Shown here: one piece after another, positions 1-12,717 of the stretch
How positions within the stretch are numbered: position 1 is the stretch's first letter
How the letters are laid out: each line of letters opens with the position of its first letter
Assembly: GCF_900964775.1 (NCBI RefSeq)
Contig: NC_041808.1
Coordinates: 6,406,595-6,470,594 of the forward strand
Direction of reading: 5' to 3'
Source: Scleropages formosus
Lineage: Eukaryota > Chordata > Actinopteri > Osteoglossiformes > Osteoglossidae
DNA length: 64,000 bases
The notes under the pieces: generated by a model
The model's input: only the letters and a program-made list of their open reading frames with translations
Told to the model about the DNA's origin: nothing
The model's database searches: none
Made by a program: the position numbers and the translations under genes

Positions 1-98
1 TTCAGCGCAGCAATAATGCTCCTCTAATCAATTATAGGCAAATGGCTGTGAGACCGAGCGACACTTTTTTTTCTGCCGGAGGTCCGACACAGCGACAT

Positions 99-107
99 TA
101 TATAAAT
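99..107 (+). promoter_or_regulatory. TATA-like box upstream of the VA opsin gene
   Basis: The string TATATAAAT lies about 430 bp before the opsin start codon. It is followed at once by a very CG-rich segment (about 108-230), as expected of a transcription start region with a leader. A TAATCA motif near 26, loosely like OTX/CRX sites used by photoreceptor genes, is also present. Seen: the motifs and their order. Inferred: promoter function. The 5' leader (about 130-533) has no other recognised content. Confidence 0.4.
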
Positions 108-533
108 GGGCGCGCGACTGTACCCGCGCGCGCAGCAGCGGAGCGCGGGAGCCGAGCGGAAGCGCGAGCGCGAGCGCGAGACGACGAGGGACTGAACTTT
201 TCACGCGCGGATTCGCGGGATTGATGATGAAGTAACTGATCCAATTAAAGAGTTTATCGATCAGATCCATGAGGATACGGGCGGAGTGTCGGCATTGGGT
301 GTCAACCGTCAGTTGAAAGGACTTCAAAGTTGGAGGATCTTCACAATGTGACCCATTTTTTTCTACCTTCACCACACGAACAGCCCAAACAGTCTACTTT
401 AGATGTATAACAGTCCAGTGTGTGTGTGAATCGAGGAGGTTCCACAGGTTGAGACAGCTTCCTCCACTGAAAAACCAGAATCGCTGTTTGGATGAAGCCT
501 GATCCATCTGGTTGATGTTTGAAGACCTTAGAG

Positions 534-3500
534 ATGGACTCCTTCATCCTGTCCGTCAACGGGGTTCTTCACACTCCAGGAGACTCGATGGACAGAGAAG
601 ACCCCTTTTCCGGTCCTCTCGCGTCCATCGCCCCCTGGAACTACACCTTCCTGGCTTGTCTCATGTTCATCATCACCTCGGTGTCCCTCACGGAGAACTT
701 CACCGTCATGCTGGTCACCTTCAGGTTCAAACAGCTCCGGCAGCCTCTGAACTACATCATCGTGAACCTCTCCGTGGCCGACTTCCTCGTGTCCCTCATC
801 GGTGGCACCATCAGCTTCCTCACCAACGCGCAGGGTTACTTCTTCTTGGGCAAGTGGGCCTGCGTGCTGGAGGGCTTTGCCGTCACCTTCTTCGGTGAGT
901 ACTTTGGTGATGTATAGCACAAAAAACAGCAAATCACAGTGAACATGAGTCCCACAGATAAAGTGTCTACTATGTAAATAAATACAAATATGAATATGAA
1001 TATAGAATAGATGGTAAAGTACCAAAGATACAGTGCCAGACACACTATTAAGAAAAAACTACCAAAGTACCTGGGCGCTGGAGGGCTTTGGTAACCTTCT
1101 CGGGTGGGAATCAGAAGTCGAGTATCGAAGACACACAACAAAAGACCCAGTACAAATACAGTACCAAAGACATATAACCAAAGGTAAAGTACAGATGATG
1201 AATTACCAAAGTACCACAGGTTCTCGGTTCTGGATCCGTTGTGGTGGGACGATCTCCCCCTCTCGCTCAGAACTGCTGAATCTCTGTCCACATTTAAAAA
1301 GGGTCTTAAAACCCACCTCTTCCAGACTCGCTTCGCCAATCATCTCTTAAGTTCATGCAAGGTGTAAATGTTCATGGACTATAACTTTAAGATGATGCCC
1401 AGATAGACCTTTACGTAGTTACTCCTGCAATGTACAAAAATATTTGTATGTTTCATAAAAAAGAAAAAAATTATTACTAGGCGATCAAGAATCGTGGATA
1501 TTCTGATAAAGTTTTATGCAGCTACTTGTGTGATTAACATTGGTTCATATGGTGGAAAGAAGCTAACCGTACTGAAGAATCACGCATCTCTATCTATGCG
1601 TCTTTCTCTCTATGAGATGTACGTTGCTTTAGAGAAAAGCGTCTGCTGAATAAATGTAAATTTAGGTAATGTACTAAAGGTTAAGTACTGACTGAATACC
1701 AAAGACAAATACAGTACATGAGGCAGAGTACCACAGGTAATGTACAAAACATTCAGATTAATTACCCAGGTATAGGGAGTACAGGTAGGTTCAAGGTTCA
1801 AGATTTATTGTCATCGGTACAAGTATAGTGCATTTGTGCCATGGCTTGTGTTCTCAGCGAAGGTACCTGCAGACGCAGGAGGCATTTCAACGCACGACTG
1901 AACAAAGTGGCAATGAGGATGACCTCCATACATATTTAAATATGCATTCATTAATATTTTGTCTCGTGATGGTGTTTGTCTCCAAATGTGGACCACTTGT
2001 AAGCAAACACGCGTCGCTCCACAAATTTTCAGACGCAAACGTTTTACACGAGCTACGTGTATTTGTTTTAATTCAGTTTTCTTGGCAGTAAAGAGTGCCC
2101 GGACAGAAGAATAATATGGGGCCACCTTAATTCACCTTCTTTCCACAGTTTTTACAGCTCGTGCCTGGTGTTCCTGAATGTCAGTGAGCTGTAAGAAAAT
2201 GATGAATATCGAACATGAACGGGATGAATTGTTCAGCAAGCCAGATGAAATTTTGGCTTGCGAAAGCAATGAATTTTTATTTTCAGTTATTTTAAATTAG
2301 CTTGTAATGTAGCTCAAAGTTAATAAAAAAATTAAATATCTTATGGTAAATAAAGAAACATCTTAATATCTTATTTTTTATTTATCACAGCTATATCAAA
2401 AGGTGGTTATATACTGCAACCCTTAACAAAGTTGAGGAATGTCGGAATTATTACCCTTTCGTTGACCGAGACCTAGTGACTGCAGGTGAAAACGAAGTAT
2501 AGTGGGGTATCACGTCTCAGCTGTGTTCACGAGTTGAGCATTTTACTTTAAACTATTATAATTTCCATAATTTACAAGAAGCTGAGCATCCTTCAGTTCA
2601 GGGGTGCTGGTATGCAGATCGCTCTCCGTGTGTCTTTCTTGCTCCCCGCCAGGGATCGTGGCGCTCTGGTCCCTCGCCATCCTCGCCTTCGAGCGTTTCT
2701 TCGTCATTTGCCGTCCTCTCAAGAACGTGCGCCTGGGGGGTCGTCACGCTGCTCTGGGCCTGCTCTTCGTCTGGACCTTCTCCTTCATCTGGACGATCCC
2801 ACCCGTGTTCGGCTGGAGCAGCTACACGGTCAGCAAGATTGGCACCACGTGTGAGCCCAACTGGTGAGAAACGGTGACGCGCATACACGCAGACTTGCTT
2901 AAAACGAGCCGCTTCGAAGCACTTCTGGTTTTGGGCAGCAGGTGGCGTAGTGGTTACAGCTGCAGCCCTCTAATTAAAGGACCCAGGTTGGAATCCTACC
3001 TCCTGCTGTACTACCCTTGATCGAGGTACTTATCCTGAATTAATCCAGTAAAAATTACCCAGCTCTATGAATGGGTGAATCGCTGTAAGTGGCTTAACAG
3101 TGTAAGTCACTGTGGTGAAAAGCATCAGATAAATAAGTCAACGTAAAGCTGTAAATTTGCCAGCTGAAAATGCAGAAGAGTTTGAATATTTCATCAACTC
3201 GGTGGAACGTAGTTTTCACCGTATCCAGTCATGTCCCAGAATTCCTCTCGGAAGCTCGAAAGCTCTGCTTCTGCCGTCATTTGTGTTGCATTAAATAATT
3301 TAACTCATGATGGAACCATTCGAACCGTGGTTGGAACCCCCCCTCCCAACATCCTGCCCCATGACGCCACAGGAGAGCGGTGTCCGTCAGGCAAAGACTT
3401 CGTTCCGACCTTCCATCACAGCTGGATTTCCGTTTTCAGGTGTGTGAACACAGCCCCCGGACACTGAACCGCTCGTCGTCTGCATATTCATAAAAAGTGA

Positions 3501-5287
3501 GAAAATATTCACTAAAACTGAAGATGGATCTTTATGAAGATCAGGTGCAGCGATCAGTATACACACACACACTGGTGTGTTTATTCTCATAAAGTGAACG
3601 GTTCTGAAGCCCTGCAGCAACACCCATCTTCCATTCAAATTGTGAACAACTGCAAACCTGCTCTAACTGCAGATGATATTTTTAAAAAGGAAAAATATTA
3701 ACGAATCGCATTAGTAATCTAATATGAGTACATTGAAATCACACTTCGAACCGAGGCGCCACGAATGATATATCGATGACAAGATTTCCGTATTGGTACA
3801 GTGACAAGTTTGTCTTGTCTTGCTCCGTAATCGCAGTACGAGGCACATCGGCTAAAACAGGAAAAACGGAAAGTGGTGCTTTATTAGACTGAATATTAAA
3901 CCGAATATTAAAATCAAAGAAGAGAGGAGACAGAGAATCTAGCTGTCAACATGAACAATGCAAAAGGATTTTAAAGTACAGGAGAGGACATGCATCAGCC
4001 AGTTCACCACGCACACACACCCACACACCGCACAACTCACTGTATCACATATAAACAATCACACACTCCTTTCCACGGGCACACACTCCCTGTACCGTGC
4101 AGATACAGGACACACACAGACACCGTTTTCAAATTGTGGTTGTAACTGAGCTGCTACTTCCACAGTAAATCAAAGCAAGAAGTTTCCATTAAACAGGAAG
4201 CTGTTTAATTGGTCATCTGGGTGGGTGAGAAAGTTCTCCGTAATGATTTGGAGTTTTTATTTCATAGCATACGAGATTGATGTAAATGCAGATTTTGAAA
4301 TAATAAAATAAAAAGGGCCAAATGTAACCAAAAAACAGCCATGACCAAACCAAAAAAAACTTTGACCGTCATCCTTTCCCATTTGGACTGTGGTTCACGT
4401 CACGACTGCTTACCGTTACAACCATCTCAATCTCCCAAGCAGGTTGAACCAGGAAACCTCCAACAGCTGAGGTTTACTCTGGTAAATGTCACAGCTGAAC
4501 AGTGTACGAGTCTTCTGGAAAGCTCCTTCTCCACCATGCTCGTGATACACCCTGTGTAGCTGTGGCTGGAAATGAAACCCTAGACTCCTCTTCATTATAA
4601 TCTCTCCAGCAGCATCTTCTCATCATCCTCTCTTCATCAACATCTCCTCATCATGTCCTTTTCATCAACATCTCCTCATTATCCTCTCTTCTTCAAAATC
4701 TCCTCACCATCCTCTCTTCTGAAGAGGAACCCAGTGGAGAGTAACATGGTTGTAACTGAACAATAATGCCGGGTATTTTTCCCAGGTATTCTTCGGATTT
4801 TTCGGACCACACCTACATTATCACCTTCTTCACCACCTGCTTCATCCTGCCTCTGGGAGTCATCATTGGGTCATATGGAAAACTCATGCAGAAGCTGAGG
4901 AAGGTGAGCTGAGTGATCATATTATAATGTCCTGGAGAGGGATTTTGTGCACTTTATATGTATGTATGTATGTATGAATATATAGTACTGTGCAAAAATT
5001 TTTGGCACTTGGGGAAAAGCTGTAAAGTGAAAATGCTTCCAGAAATAATGCTTTTAATTAATCAACTTCCTACAAAGCTTAGTAACCATCCATCGTCAAG
5101 AACCTCTCGTCGTGAGCTGGGTCGCGGTGGGCTTGGCTGAGTCCTGCTCTCTGGTGGGTCTGGGGTTCAAGTCCTGCCTGGGGTGCCTTGTGATGGACTG
5201 GCATCCCGTCCTGGGTGTGTCCCCTCCTCTTCCAACCTTACGCCCTATGTTGCTGGGTTAGGCTCTGGTTGGGATAAGTGGTTTCAG

Positions 5288-5331
<44 letters not shown>

Positions 5332-5507
5332 CTTTCTTTAACAACATACAAAACCCTTACTGTAATACTGTAACTTTTTGCAAAAGGAATGCTTGGAAAT
5401 CTAAAATATGCTCTTTCCCATTGACACTAATGCAGAAGACATTGAATGACCATCTAAAACAAATATTTTTGTAAAACATCTAAGTGCCTAAGACTTTTGC
5501 ACAGTAC

Positions 5508-5567
<60 letters not shown>

Positions 5568-6779
5568 GGCCAGTTTTAGAAGAGACAATTATCTGTAATT
5601 ATTTGTGCTCCAGCTAATTATGAATATCAGAGAAAAGTGGGTTGTTGTTTAGGTACTCATTATAGTTCTTGTTACAAACAAGTCTGCTGTTCTAGAGGAG
5701 CTTTTACTGATGAAATACTTTTATTATCGGTTTTCAAAATCGAGCACTTGCAGAAGTGACTGTTGTTCCAGATGTTTTTATTTTTACTGATGTCATCTTA
5801 CTCTGGACTGGGGAAACCCTGAACCTGCGTGACGTGTGGTATGGGTTCTAGGTGTAGATGTACCTAACGTTCTCACATGACCTCATGTGTGTCCTCAAGA
5901 ATCACTGTTCACATGTGACGGGCCAGGAGGGCGGCAGAGTGTGGCAAGGCGCCTCATTGTTTGACCTCCACGTGCAGGTTTCCAACACGCATGGGAGGCT
6001 GGGTAATACCCGCAAGCCAGACCAGGAAGTTGCCCGCATGGTCATTGTGATGATTGCAGCATTCATGGTGGGATGGACCCCCTACGCGGCCTTCTCTATC
6101 ACTGTCACCATCTGTCCAACGATCCATCTGGACCCGCGGGTTGCCGCCATTCCCGCCTTCTTCTCCAAAACAGCTGCCATCTACAACCCCATCATCTATG
6201 TCTTCATGAATAAGCAGGTGCCCTTCCAGTAACTATACTTTTCAACTGGCCATTATTTGTAAAGGTTTGCTGTTCAGTTTCCCTGGAATTGCTCTTCTGT
6301 TTCCCCAGGTGCGCATAGGTTTGAAACATTGCCTGTTATTTTTACAGCGCTTATTGACACATTGTGGTATTTTACCTTCATTGCATCTCCATAAAGCAAC
6401 TATTAATAGCAAATGTTCTGCATCACAGGTAGTTCTGTCACTGTGATCCATTCGTTCCTGTGGAGTGTGTAGAAGTGTTACTGTGCAGTACGCCACTATG
6501 ACAGCTGCTGTTGGTATGTGAACATGACCTGATGCCTCCCTGTAATGCTTCCAGTTTAGGAAATGCCTGATCCAGCTTTTCAAAGGCAACAGTGCCGCCC
6601 TGAGCACACACCTGAATCCCACGTCAGATCGAGCGCCCGGCACGGCAGAGAGCAAGCTAGGCGAAATGTCCACCATTGCGGCCCGTATCCCGGTATCTGG
6701 TAGCAGCGTGGAGAGACCCGAGGAGGAGCACAGCGAAAGCATCAGCACTGTCACTGAAAACAGAGTGTGTCCTGTTTAG
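534..6779 (+). CDS. valop: Vertebrate ancient (VA/VAL) opsin, complete, five exons
   Basis: Exons 534-894, 2653-2863, 4786-4903, 5978-6217 and 6555-6779 join in frame with GT-AG borders to give 384 aa. It is a seven-helix G-protein-coupled photopigment that binds retinal. Visible residues: glycosylation site N36-Y-T, disulphide pair C110/C187, Schiff-base counterion E113, ERF at 134-136 in place of rhodopsin ERY, retinal-binding lysine K294 in FFSKTAAIYNP, and NPIIY at 300-304. Segments such as QPLNYIIVNLSVADFLVS and SKIGTTCEPNW fit VA opsin better than rod, cone, pineal or TMT opsins. VA opsins act in deep-brain and horizontal-cell light sensing. The ATG at 534 is chosen because it opens the conserved short N-terminus. 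Reading past exon 4 gives only VPFQ and a stop, so intron 4 retention would make a short-tailed form. Which teleost paralogue (a or b) cannot be told. Confidence 0.93.
1215..1665 (+). repeat. 3' end of an L2-type LINE, in opsin intron 1
   Basis: A short frame around 1260-1350 reads SRSELLNLCPHLKRVLKPTSS, like the C-terminus of fish L2 reverse transcriptases. The segment ends in the fish L2/SINE tail (gagaaaagcgtctgctgaataaatgtaaa) at about 1631-1660. Only the last few hundred bases remain, consistent with 5' truncation. The rest of intron 1 (895-2652) shows no other recognisable feature. Confidence 0.6.
2935..3155 (+). repeat. tRNA-derived SINE, family C, in opsin intron 2
   Basis: It begins with a tRNA-like head (ggtggcgtagtggttacagc) with a B-box-like ggttggaatcctacc. 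The body 'gtactacccttgatcgaggtacttatcctgaatt..ccagtaaaaattacccagct' recurs at several places in this window, and the tail is a degenerate '..aaaagcatcagataaata'. The remainder of intron 2 (2864-4785) has only CA-rich low-complexity DNA around 4010-4120. Confidence 0.7.
4985..5507. mobile_element. Non-autonomous Tc1/mariner-like element (MITE) in opsin intron 4 (before exon 4), split by a SINE
   Basis: The ends are imperfect inverted repeats: gtactgtgcaaaaatttttggcactt at the left and the reverse complement of aagtgcctaagacttttgcacagtac at the right. The interior has no transposase frame. A (TG)n-tailed SINE (5117-5326) interrupts it, so the MITE is the older insertion. A (CTAT)n array abuts the right end. 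Confidence 0.7.
5117..5326 (+). repeat. (TG)n-tailed tRNA-derived SINE, family A, diverged copy
   Basis: It contains the family B-box ggggttcaagtcctgcc, the shared body (ggtgccttgtgatggactggcatcccgtcctgggtgtgtcccc) and a terminal (GT)18 run. It is more diverged than the copies near 38, 58 and 63 kb and sits inside a MITE. Confidence 0.85.
5508..5567. repeat. (CTAT)n microsatellite
   Basis: About 15 uninterrupted copies of the tetranucleotide lie directly after the MITE end. The rest of this intron up to exon 4 at 5978 shows nothing recognisable. Confidence 0.95.
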
Positions 6780-9700
6780 GGAAGGCTGCTGCTGCTGCCC
6801 CACTTGCCTCTACCGCATGACACATCCATCAATGAGAAAACCATCTGCTTCTGCCCAAATGCATCTTGTGACCCTGTACAACGACACCTGGTGGTTCAAC
6901 ACACACAAACACAAAAGTAGCTCCCTTTTCCACACATATGAGTCCACCTGATGCCCTGTTCCTACAGCAGATTGTCTACAAGCACGATCCACCCCAGTAG
7001 AGGATATGTTCACGTCTGCCCTGCAGCGCTGTTCTCTAGGCCAACTTCACGGGAAGAGGATTTAGGGGAAGATACACTAAGAACCACATGGGAAAGAAGG
7101 CATTTTGCACATACAGGCAGTTTCCATGGAAACCAGAATGTACAGTTGTGAGATATATCCTCTCAACTTTATAGTGTTTTTAGTTTTTTCAATTACTTTG
7201 GGACACACATCTTCTCTGGAAGGCAGTTAATAAGGACTCAGAGAGCTACTATTACCTCTGCTACACGGCTAGGTAAAGTAGCACCACTGATTTATATCTC
7301 TCTCAGTCTCTCGAATGTCCTGCTGTCTGTTCTATATGTAGATAGAATCTCTTCTATAGGTGGACGGACAGACTAATGGAATAATGTTCTGTGGACCAAA
7401 CCTAAAATCTCTTTCTAACCATGAAGAATGGTGGTGGGAGCATAATGCTGTGGGGCTGCTTTGCTGCCTCAAGACCTGGGCAGCCAGCCATTCAGAGATC
7501 CCTTCCCTCTCTGTCTGAATTCAACTCCTCACATGGATAGCTAATACTGCATCACAAAAAACTGTACTGTACATTTTTTTCAAATGTCCATAGATGTAAA
7601 ACTGAAAAATAACATCATAATGAAAGCTGCTGTAAGACATGGATTGTTAAAGCACTCTTTCACCCATCAGTGAAGCTACAGGTTTGCAACACATCTCACA
7701 CTTAAAAGTAGAAAGGAAATATGAAATCGGCAGCTGTGTTACAGAATTAGAAACAGACTACAAAAGCTCTTGCTTAACAAATAACAGCAGTGCAATAACC
7801 CAAAGCATGATGGGTACAGAGTCAATGTGTCTTAGGAATAATTTTCTGGACAGCATTTATCTGCCTGAATATAATACGTAGCTCTGTAAATGAAATACTG
7901 TGATTTAGACATTAATTCAGATATTGATGTTTATTTGTAGCATGTCTGTCAGAATGTTTCCGGCGTTAAAAACGCCCCTTTACTGTAGACTGCCATATTG
8001 TACTTATATCACTGTAGAGGGTGACAGAGGTAATAAAATACAGTTGAAAAGCTGTTTGAACTTTTCTGTATCATTATGCTATGGATTTATCTGTACACAC
8101 TACATAGTGATTTTGCCCAGAATAGATGTGTTCCTGTGTTCATGTGTTAATGGCAGGGGGGTGTTAACAAGGAGCTGGAAATGGTAAGAACATCAGGCCA
8201 CATGTTATAAATAATTAATGCAGAAATCCAGCTAATTCCAATGGGTTCACAAAGTTATTCTTGCAACCGTGACACATTTGGGTGCAGAATCTGAATGGTT
8301 CTTGATGTTGTCCTGAACTTTTGCATTTTTTTGAACATTGTACTAGAACATACCACCTAATAATGGAAATAGAGGTGCATGCCTTATAACATAAATGTTC
8401 CACCTTATTCTTTTTTCAGTGGTTAACTTGTCCAATAATGCTGTGAAAATATTTACTTTTAACACTTAATTTGCAAAGCCCAAAGTGTCTTCTTTAATGT
8501 ATTCCCTCGTAAGTAGTTATATAATGTATACTTCTGGAGATATGAAGTTTTAATTGAGAAAAGGGAAAACAGGGAGAAACTGAATTTTTAAGGCCCTGTT
8601 CAAAGTGGTATGAATATGAAAACTATAAAAAATTAATAAAGAGGTTGCCATCAGACTAAATGACTGAGTGCAGTGAGTGTAAAGGCGTTGTTCTGGGAAT
8701 AATGGGGAAACTGTGTTTCCCTCCATGTGCTGGACTTTTCATAGGTTTCATGGTTTTGTGATGGGGATTCTGAAGATGAAGGAGACCAAACCAAAAGACA
8801 CCAAATCTAAAGCGCACACTTATCCTTTTGGTCACTTCCAGGGCCTTCATGAAGCTGATGAAGGATGAAGGTGAAACTGATGCGACTGTGACCAAGGTCT
8901 AGCTGAGTTTGGTGCTGGTAGCCAACTTTTTCCTGGTTGGTCTGAAAGTCAATCTTGAATCCAGAACAAGATGAGGCTGTTTGTGAAAAATCATTAGTCC
9001 TGGAGAGGACTTCAGGGTTTGATCTACAGTCACTAGTTCAGAGGGTTTTTGGCTATACAGTACATTTACAGTGGCTGAATTTTTCAGTGTTTATGGAGAA
9101 ATGATAAACCCTGTCATGTGTGTTGCTTTAGAAATGGTCCGATATTTACCATCATATTTATCAAACGCAATTGGATTCATCCTTTGATGATTTTTTAAAT
9201 TTTCATCTCACAGGTCACCTGACAGCTTATTTGAATATTCTTATGTGTGTGTCGCAGTGACACTGCCCTGCCTATAGGAGGCGATGTTACACAATTCTGA
9301 ACAGCACTGAAAAACCTCCAGAACCACTATAATTCTATCTCATGGACTGAAAATATCGTTTAAAGCCTTTCAGCCTCTTCAGTGACTTCTTTACTTTAAA
9401 CACATTTTTGTGCCCATCTGTGTTGTTCTGTATTTTTTTGCTGTTTTTTTTTTTTTTTGCATTTATTTTGTTCTGCTCTAATAGGCTCTGATTATCTGTC
9501 TTTAGCTGGTTTATATTATTGTGTTTTGTCTGTCTCTGTTGGGCTGCTCTGAGATGTGTGTCGATGTATTATCTGTCCTAATTAGTTCCTGAAAACTGAA
9601 TGCTGAAAAGCAAGAAAATACTGTTGTAAAATTACTTATTCCATTAATTCTCTGCTGGCATCCTGAACAGTTGAGAATTAATGGAATGAGTAATTCCATC

Positions 9701-9861
9701 CAGTGCTTCCAGGATAGGGTCCACATCTTCACAACCCAGATCAGGACAAGTGGTCACTGAATCTGGATAGATTAGCCCTAATTCACCCCAAATCCATGCC
9801 AAGTTCACACCAAAATTGCACTAAAGGATGCCTAATATTACAAGGAAAAAATAACACACTA
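6780..9861. other. Opsin 3' flank and intergenic DNA
   Basis: AATAAA motifs at 8032 and 8635 are possible opsin poly(A) signals, with no way to choose between them. A Tc1-like transposase scrap lies at about 7355-7490, and the last part of a family B SINE at about 9695-9770 (ccaggatagggtccacatcttcacaaccc). No other gene, RNA or repeat is recognised. Confidence 0.5.
7355..7490 (+). mobile_element. Tc1-like transposase fragment
   Basis: The stretch 'ttctgtggaccaaacc..gaatggtggtgggagcataatgctgtggggctgctttgctgcctcaagacctgggcagcc' matches the well-known central part of fish Tc1-like transposase genes (residues around W-G-C-F). No inverted repeats are seen nearby, so it is an isolated remnant. Confidence 0.65.
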
Positions 9862-10230
9862 AAATGGCAAGGTGGCACAGCGAGTAGCACTGCTGTCTCA
9901 CAGCGCCTGTATGGTACGAGAGGACATGGGCTTAATCCACTGCTCAGTCTGTGCGGAGTTTGAATGTTCTCCCCGTGTCTGCATGGGTTTCCTCTGGGTG
10001 CTCTGGTTTCCTCCCACAGTCCAAAGATATGCTGTTCAGGTTCCCCCATAGTGTGCGAGTGACAGAGAGAGTGTGTTCCACTGATGTATGGATGAGTGAC
10101 CCAGTGTAAGTAGTGTATCTAGCAGTGTAAATCACCTTGGTGAATAAGGTGTGTGGGCTGATAACACTACATAGAGTTCATTGGAAGTCGCATTGGAGAA
10201 AAGTGTCTGCTAAATAAATAAATGTAAAAA
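9862..10230 (+). repeat. Composite SINE, family B (tRNA head, 'tccaaaga(c/t)atg' body, L2-type tail)
   Basis: The head is ggcaaggtggcacagcgagtagc. The body includes gcatgggtttcctctgggtgctctggtttcctcccacagtccaaagatatg, like the DANA/HE1 class of fish SINEs. The tail is ggagaaaagtgtctgctaaataaataaatgtaaa. A close relative lies at 20219-20590, and one on the other strand at 33240-33582. Confidence 0.8.
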
Positions 10231-11107
10231 ATATAATAAATAACAATCAGTAAAACCATTATTTAATTTTTTAAGCTGATCTTCTCTACAAAGCTTTTTG
10301 GAATCTTGTGAGCGGTAATAGCAATAAACATGGTCCTGTATATAATGGTTTCCCCACTATTCTATATCTGAAAGTATTTGCGTTTCGAGGTGAGAACAAT
10401 ATATTTTGTTTTAATTTCATTATCTTTCACGTTTAACTTCTTTTTGCAATGTACCGTTTTCTAATTCACGTATAATTTTCTAATTATATGTCTATCTAAC
10501 TTTTTAATTTATAAATTGAAGTGAGACCACAGGGATCAACAACTAAACTGAGAGCATAGGTACACTGTTCCCACAATGCAACGCTTCTCACAGTTTCTTT
10601 AATGCACCTGCTTGAAGTGCGGACTCCAGACTTGGGCCGGATGTCTCAGACAGGATTTACGAAAATCTGGACTGGTTAAAAATAAGTAATATTAATAATT
10701 GCGAACTGGAAATGTGACAAACTGGGGAATGAGTGTACATAGTATTGTAAGAATTCTAAACACTATAGCACAACGGGAGAGATAAAATAAACTCAGTTTT
10801 GTTCAAGGAAGGTTCAAAAACCCATGCAGTTTGTTGGTGTTCAGCTGCCCTCATTAGACCCCCTGTGTTTGATCCTTTACCTTTTTACCCCATATGGGCG
10901 TGAACTGTGGTTTCTACGACAGCCAAGGCCTCACTCCCTCATTCCCTGGAAGCAAATGCCGAATGTGTTTCTGTTTGTGTTATTTGTCTGTGGTATCTGT
11001 AGTCCTGCTGTCCAGTCTGCTCCTCCCCAACAAGCATCTGTTTGACGCCTCCCAGCTCCAGGCCTGCCTTCTCTCAGCCCGTTTTTCACTGTTGTTTTCT
11101 GTCATGG
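10231..11107. other. Intergenic stretch, nothing recognised
   Basis: AT-rich up to about 10800, then mixed composition. Short open frames near 10824-11045 have no recognisable domain or splice context. Confidence 0.4.
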
Positions 11108-11490
11108 TGTCACACCGGAAGGAAGCCGTCGGACCCAAGTGCAGAGCGTCGGAGTTTAATAGAAGAATACAGGAACCGCAGTCAAAAACCAAGCAAAGGG
11201 TCGCCGATGTACAGACGTGATCGAGAGGACAATCCAAAAGCCGTAATCTGGGAAACAGGCAGGAGATCGTGGAAACCGTCGAGTCGAGAAAAGGATGGGA
11301 GAGGAAACGGGAGGACAGGGTAGAGGACGGGTGGAATGGGAAAGGTAGGCGAGGTAACGAGCACCCACTGATAGCGAGGAGCAGGGCTGAAGCAAGGTTC
11401 CGCGTCCGCGTGTGCTCCGAGCCGCCCTTTCATGCACCCGTCCCCTGATCTGCCGCAGGTGATCCTCGTTGCGCTGAGGGGGGCGTGACA
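11108..11490 (-). mobile_element. Solo-LTR-like fossil (TGTCAC...GTGACA ends)
   Basis: A 383-bp unit whose ends are TGTCAC and GTGACA. On the minus strand it carries an attaaa-type signal followed by 'ctgcacttgggtcc' near its 3' end. The same architecture occurs at 44440-44793 and 57376-57770. No internal viral genes are present. A target duplication is not evident here. LTR origin (Gypsy-like) is inferred; a terminal-inverted-repeat DNA transposon is the alternative. Confidence 0.5.
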
Positions 11491-12717
11491 ATAACCCTTT
11501 TACTAGGAGATTTTACCGGTGTTTTTTTCGGCTGTTTTATATTTTGAGACAGCAGATTTCTACAAAACAGACGGACAATACGTAAAATCCCGAATGTGCG
11601 CAGTGTTATGTAAAACACATCACTTACAACATAGCTTTAAACATTCACCTTCTTTTATTTTTAATTGTTCTGAGTTTCTGCTATAACACTCATTTACATT
11701 GGTGGCTATTAAAGTAATGTGCCAAAAAAAAGGAAAAGTACAGTCAGTAATTTCTGTGACTGGCCTCTACTGTGGTTACAGCAGAGCTGTTATACCATTA
11801 CATACAACATGTGGGCTCCAATGCCTTGCAACTGCAGCAGTGCCACACAGTGGCCAGTCTTGGAACTTACTGACTGTACCGTGTATTCAAATTTTTCTGT
11901 TACAGGCTGGAGTTCAGATCACAACCCCACCTCTCAGACCAGTTAAAAACCCTATTTGAAGAGACTGGGCTTCTGAGGAGGAGATGCATTTTGGAACTGA
12001 AGGCTGAGAAAGTTGGGTTTTGAGAAGTTTGGGCAAAGATTTTCTTGAGAAAGTTTAAGTGGAGATGTTCAGGCAGTAGTGATTACAGATGATCACCTGT
12101 TGGAGTTTCTCCTCTAAATTTCTATGCCCTCATTAAAACCATGGTAATATATTCACTTTTCGATCCAACAACATGAAGTTTCAACCAACTAAGAAATAAG
12201 TTTTGTTTACCACATAGAAGTCTTCTCTTATTGCACCTTCCTATGCATTGGGGAACAAAAACTTATTTAAGCTCATTCACAGGATCTCCAGACTATTTAT
12301 ATGCATTGTTCTCAGGGACATCTGAACTGTGCTTTAACTGTAAGGCCACTTCAGGCATTTTTATATCTTTGCTCTGGGAATATGACAGAATACAAACTTA
12401 CTGGCATGCCATTCACTTAACCATTCAAAAAACTTCCATAAAAGTTTGATTTTTTCTCCTTTTATTTCCTTCTTAAACCACAACCCAAACTAATATTTGA
12501 TGATGTTATGGAACACAGGCTGATTACTCTTACACACTTAGCAAAGAAATGCATTTTAACACCTGAAGTTCCCTCTGTAAATGTATGGATGAACAAAATG
12601 TTTTATCTTATTCCACTTGAGAAATTAATGTTTGGTCTGCATGATAAGTCAAAGGAACTGTGGAATTTCTCAACACCCTTCTGGACCTTATGAGATCATA
12701 GCTGTGAAACATTGTAT
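11491..12717. other. Intergenic stretch, nothing recognised
   Basis: AT-rich unique-looking DNA. The small open frames around 12231-12700 have no start context, domain or splice partners that I recognise. Confidence 0.4.

Noticed and set aside
528-1043. Long minus-strand open frame over opsin exon 1
   Set aside because: It is the mirror of a GC-rich coding exon plus intron; no domain, no splice context.
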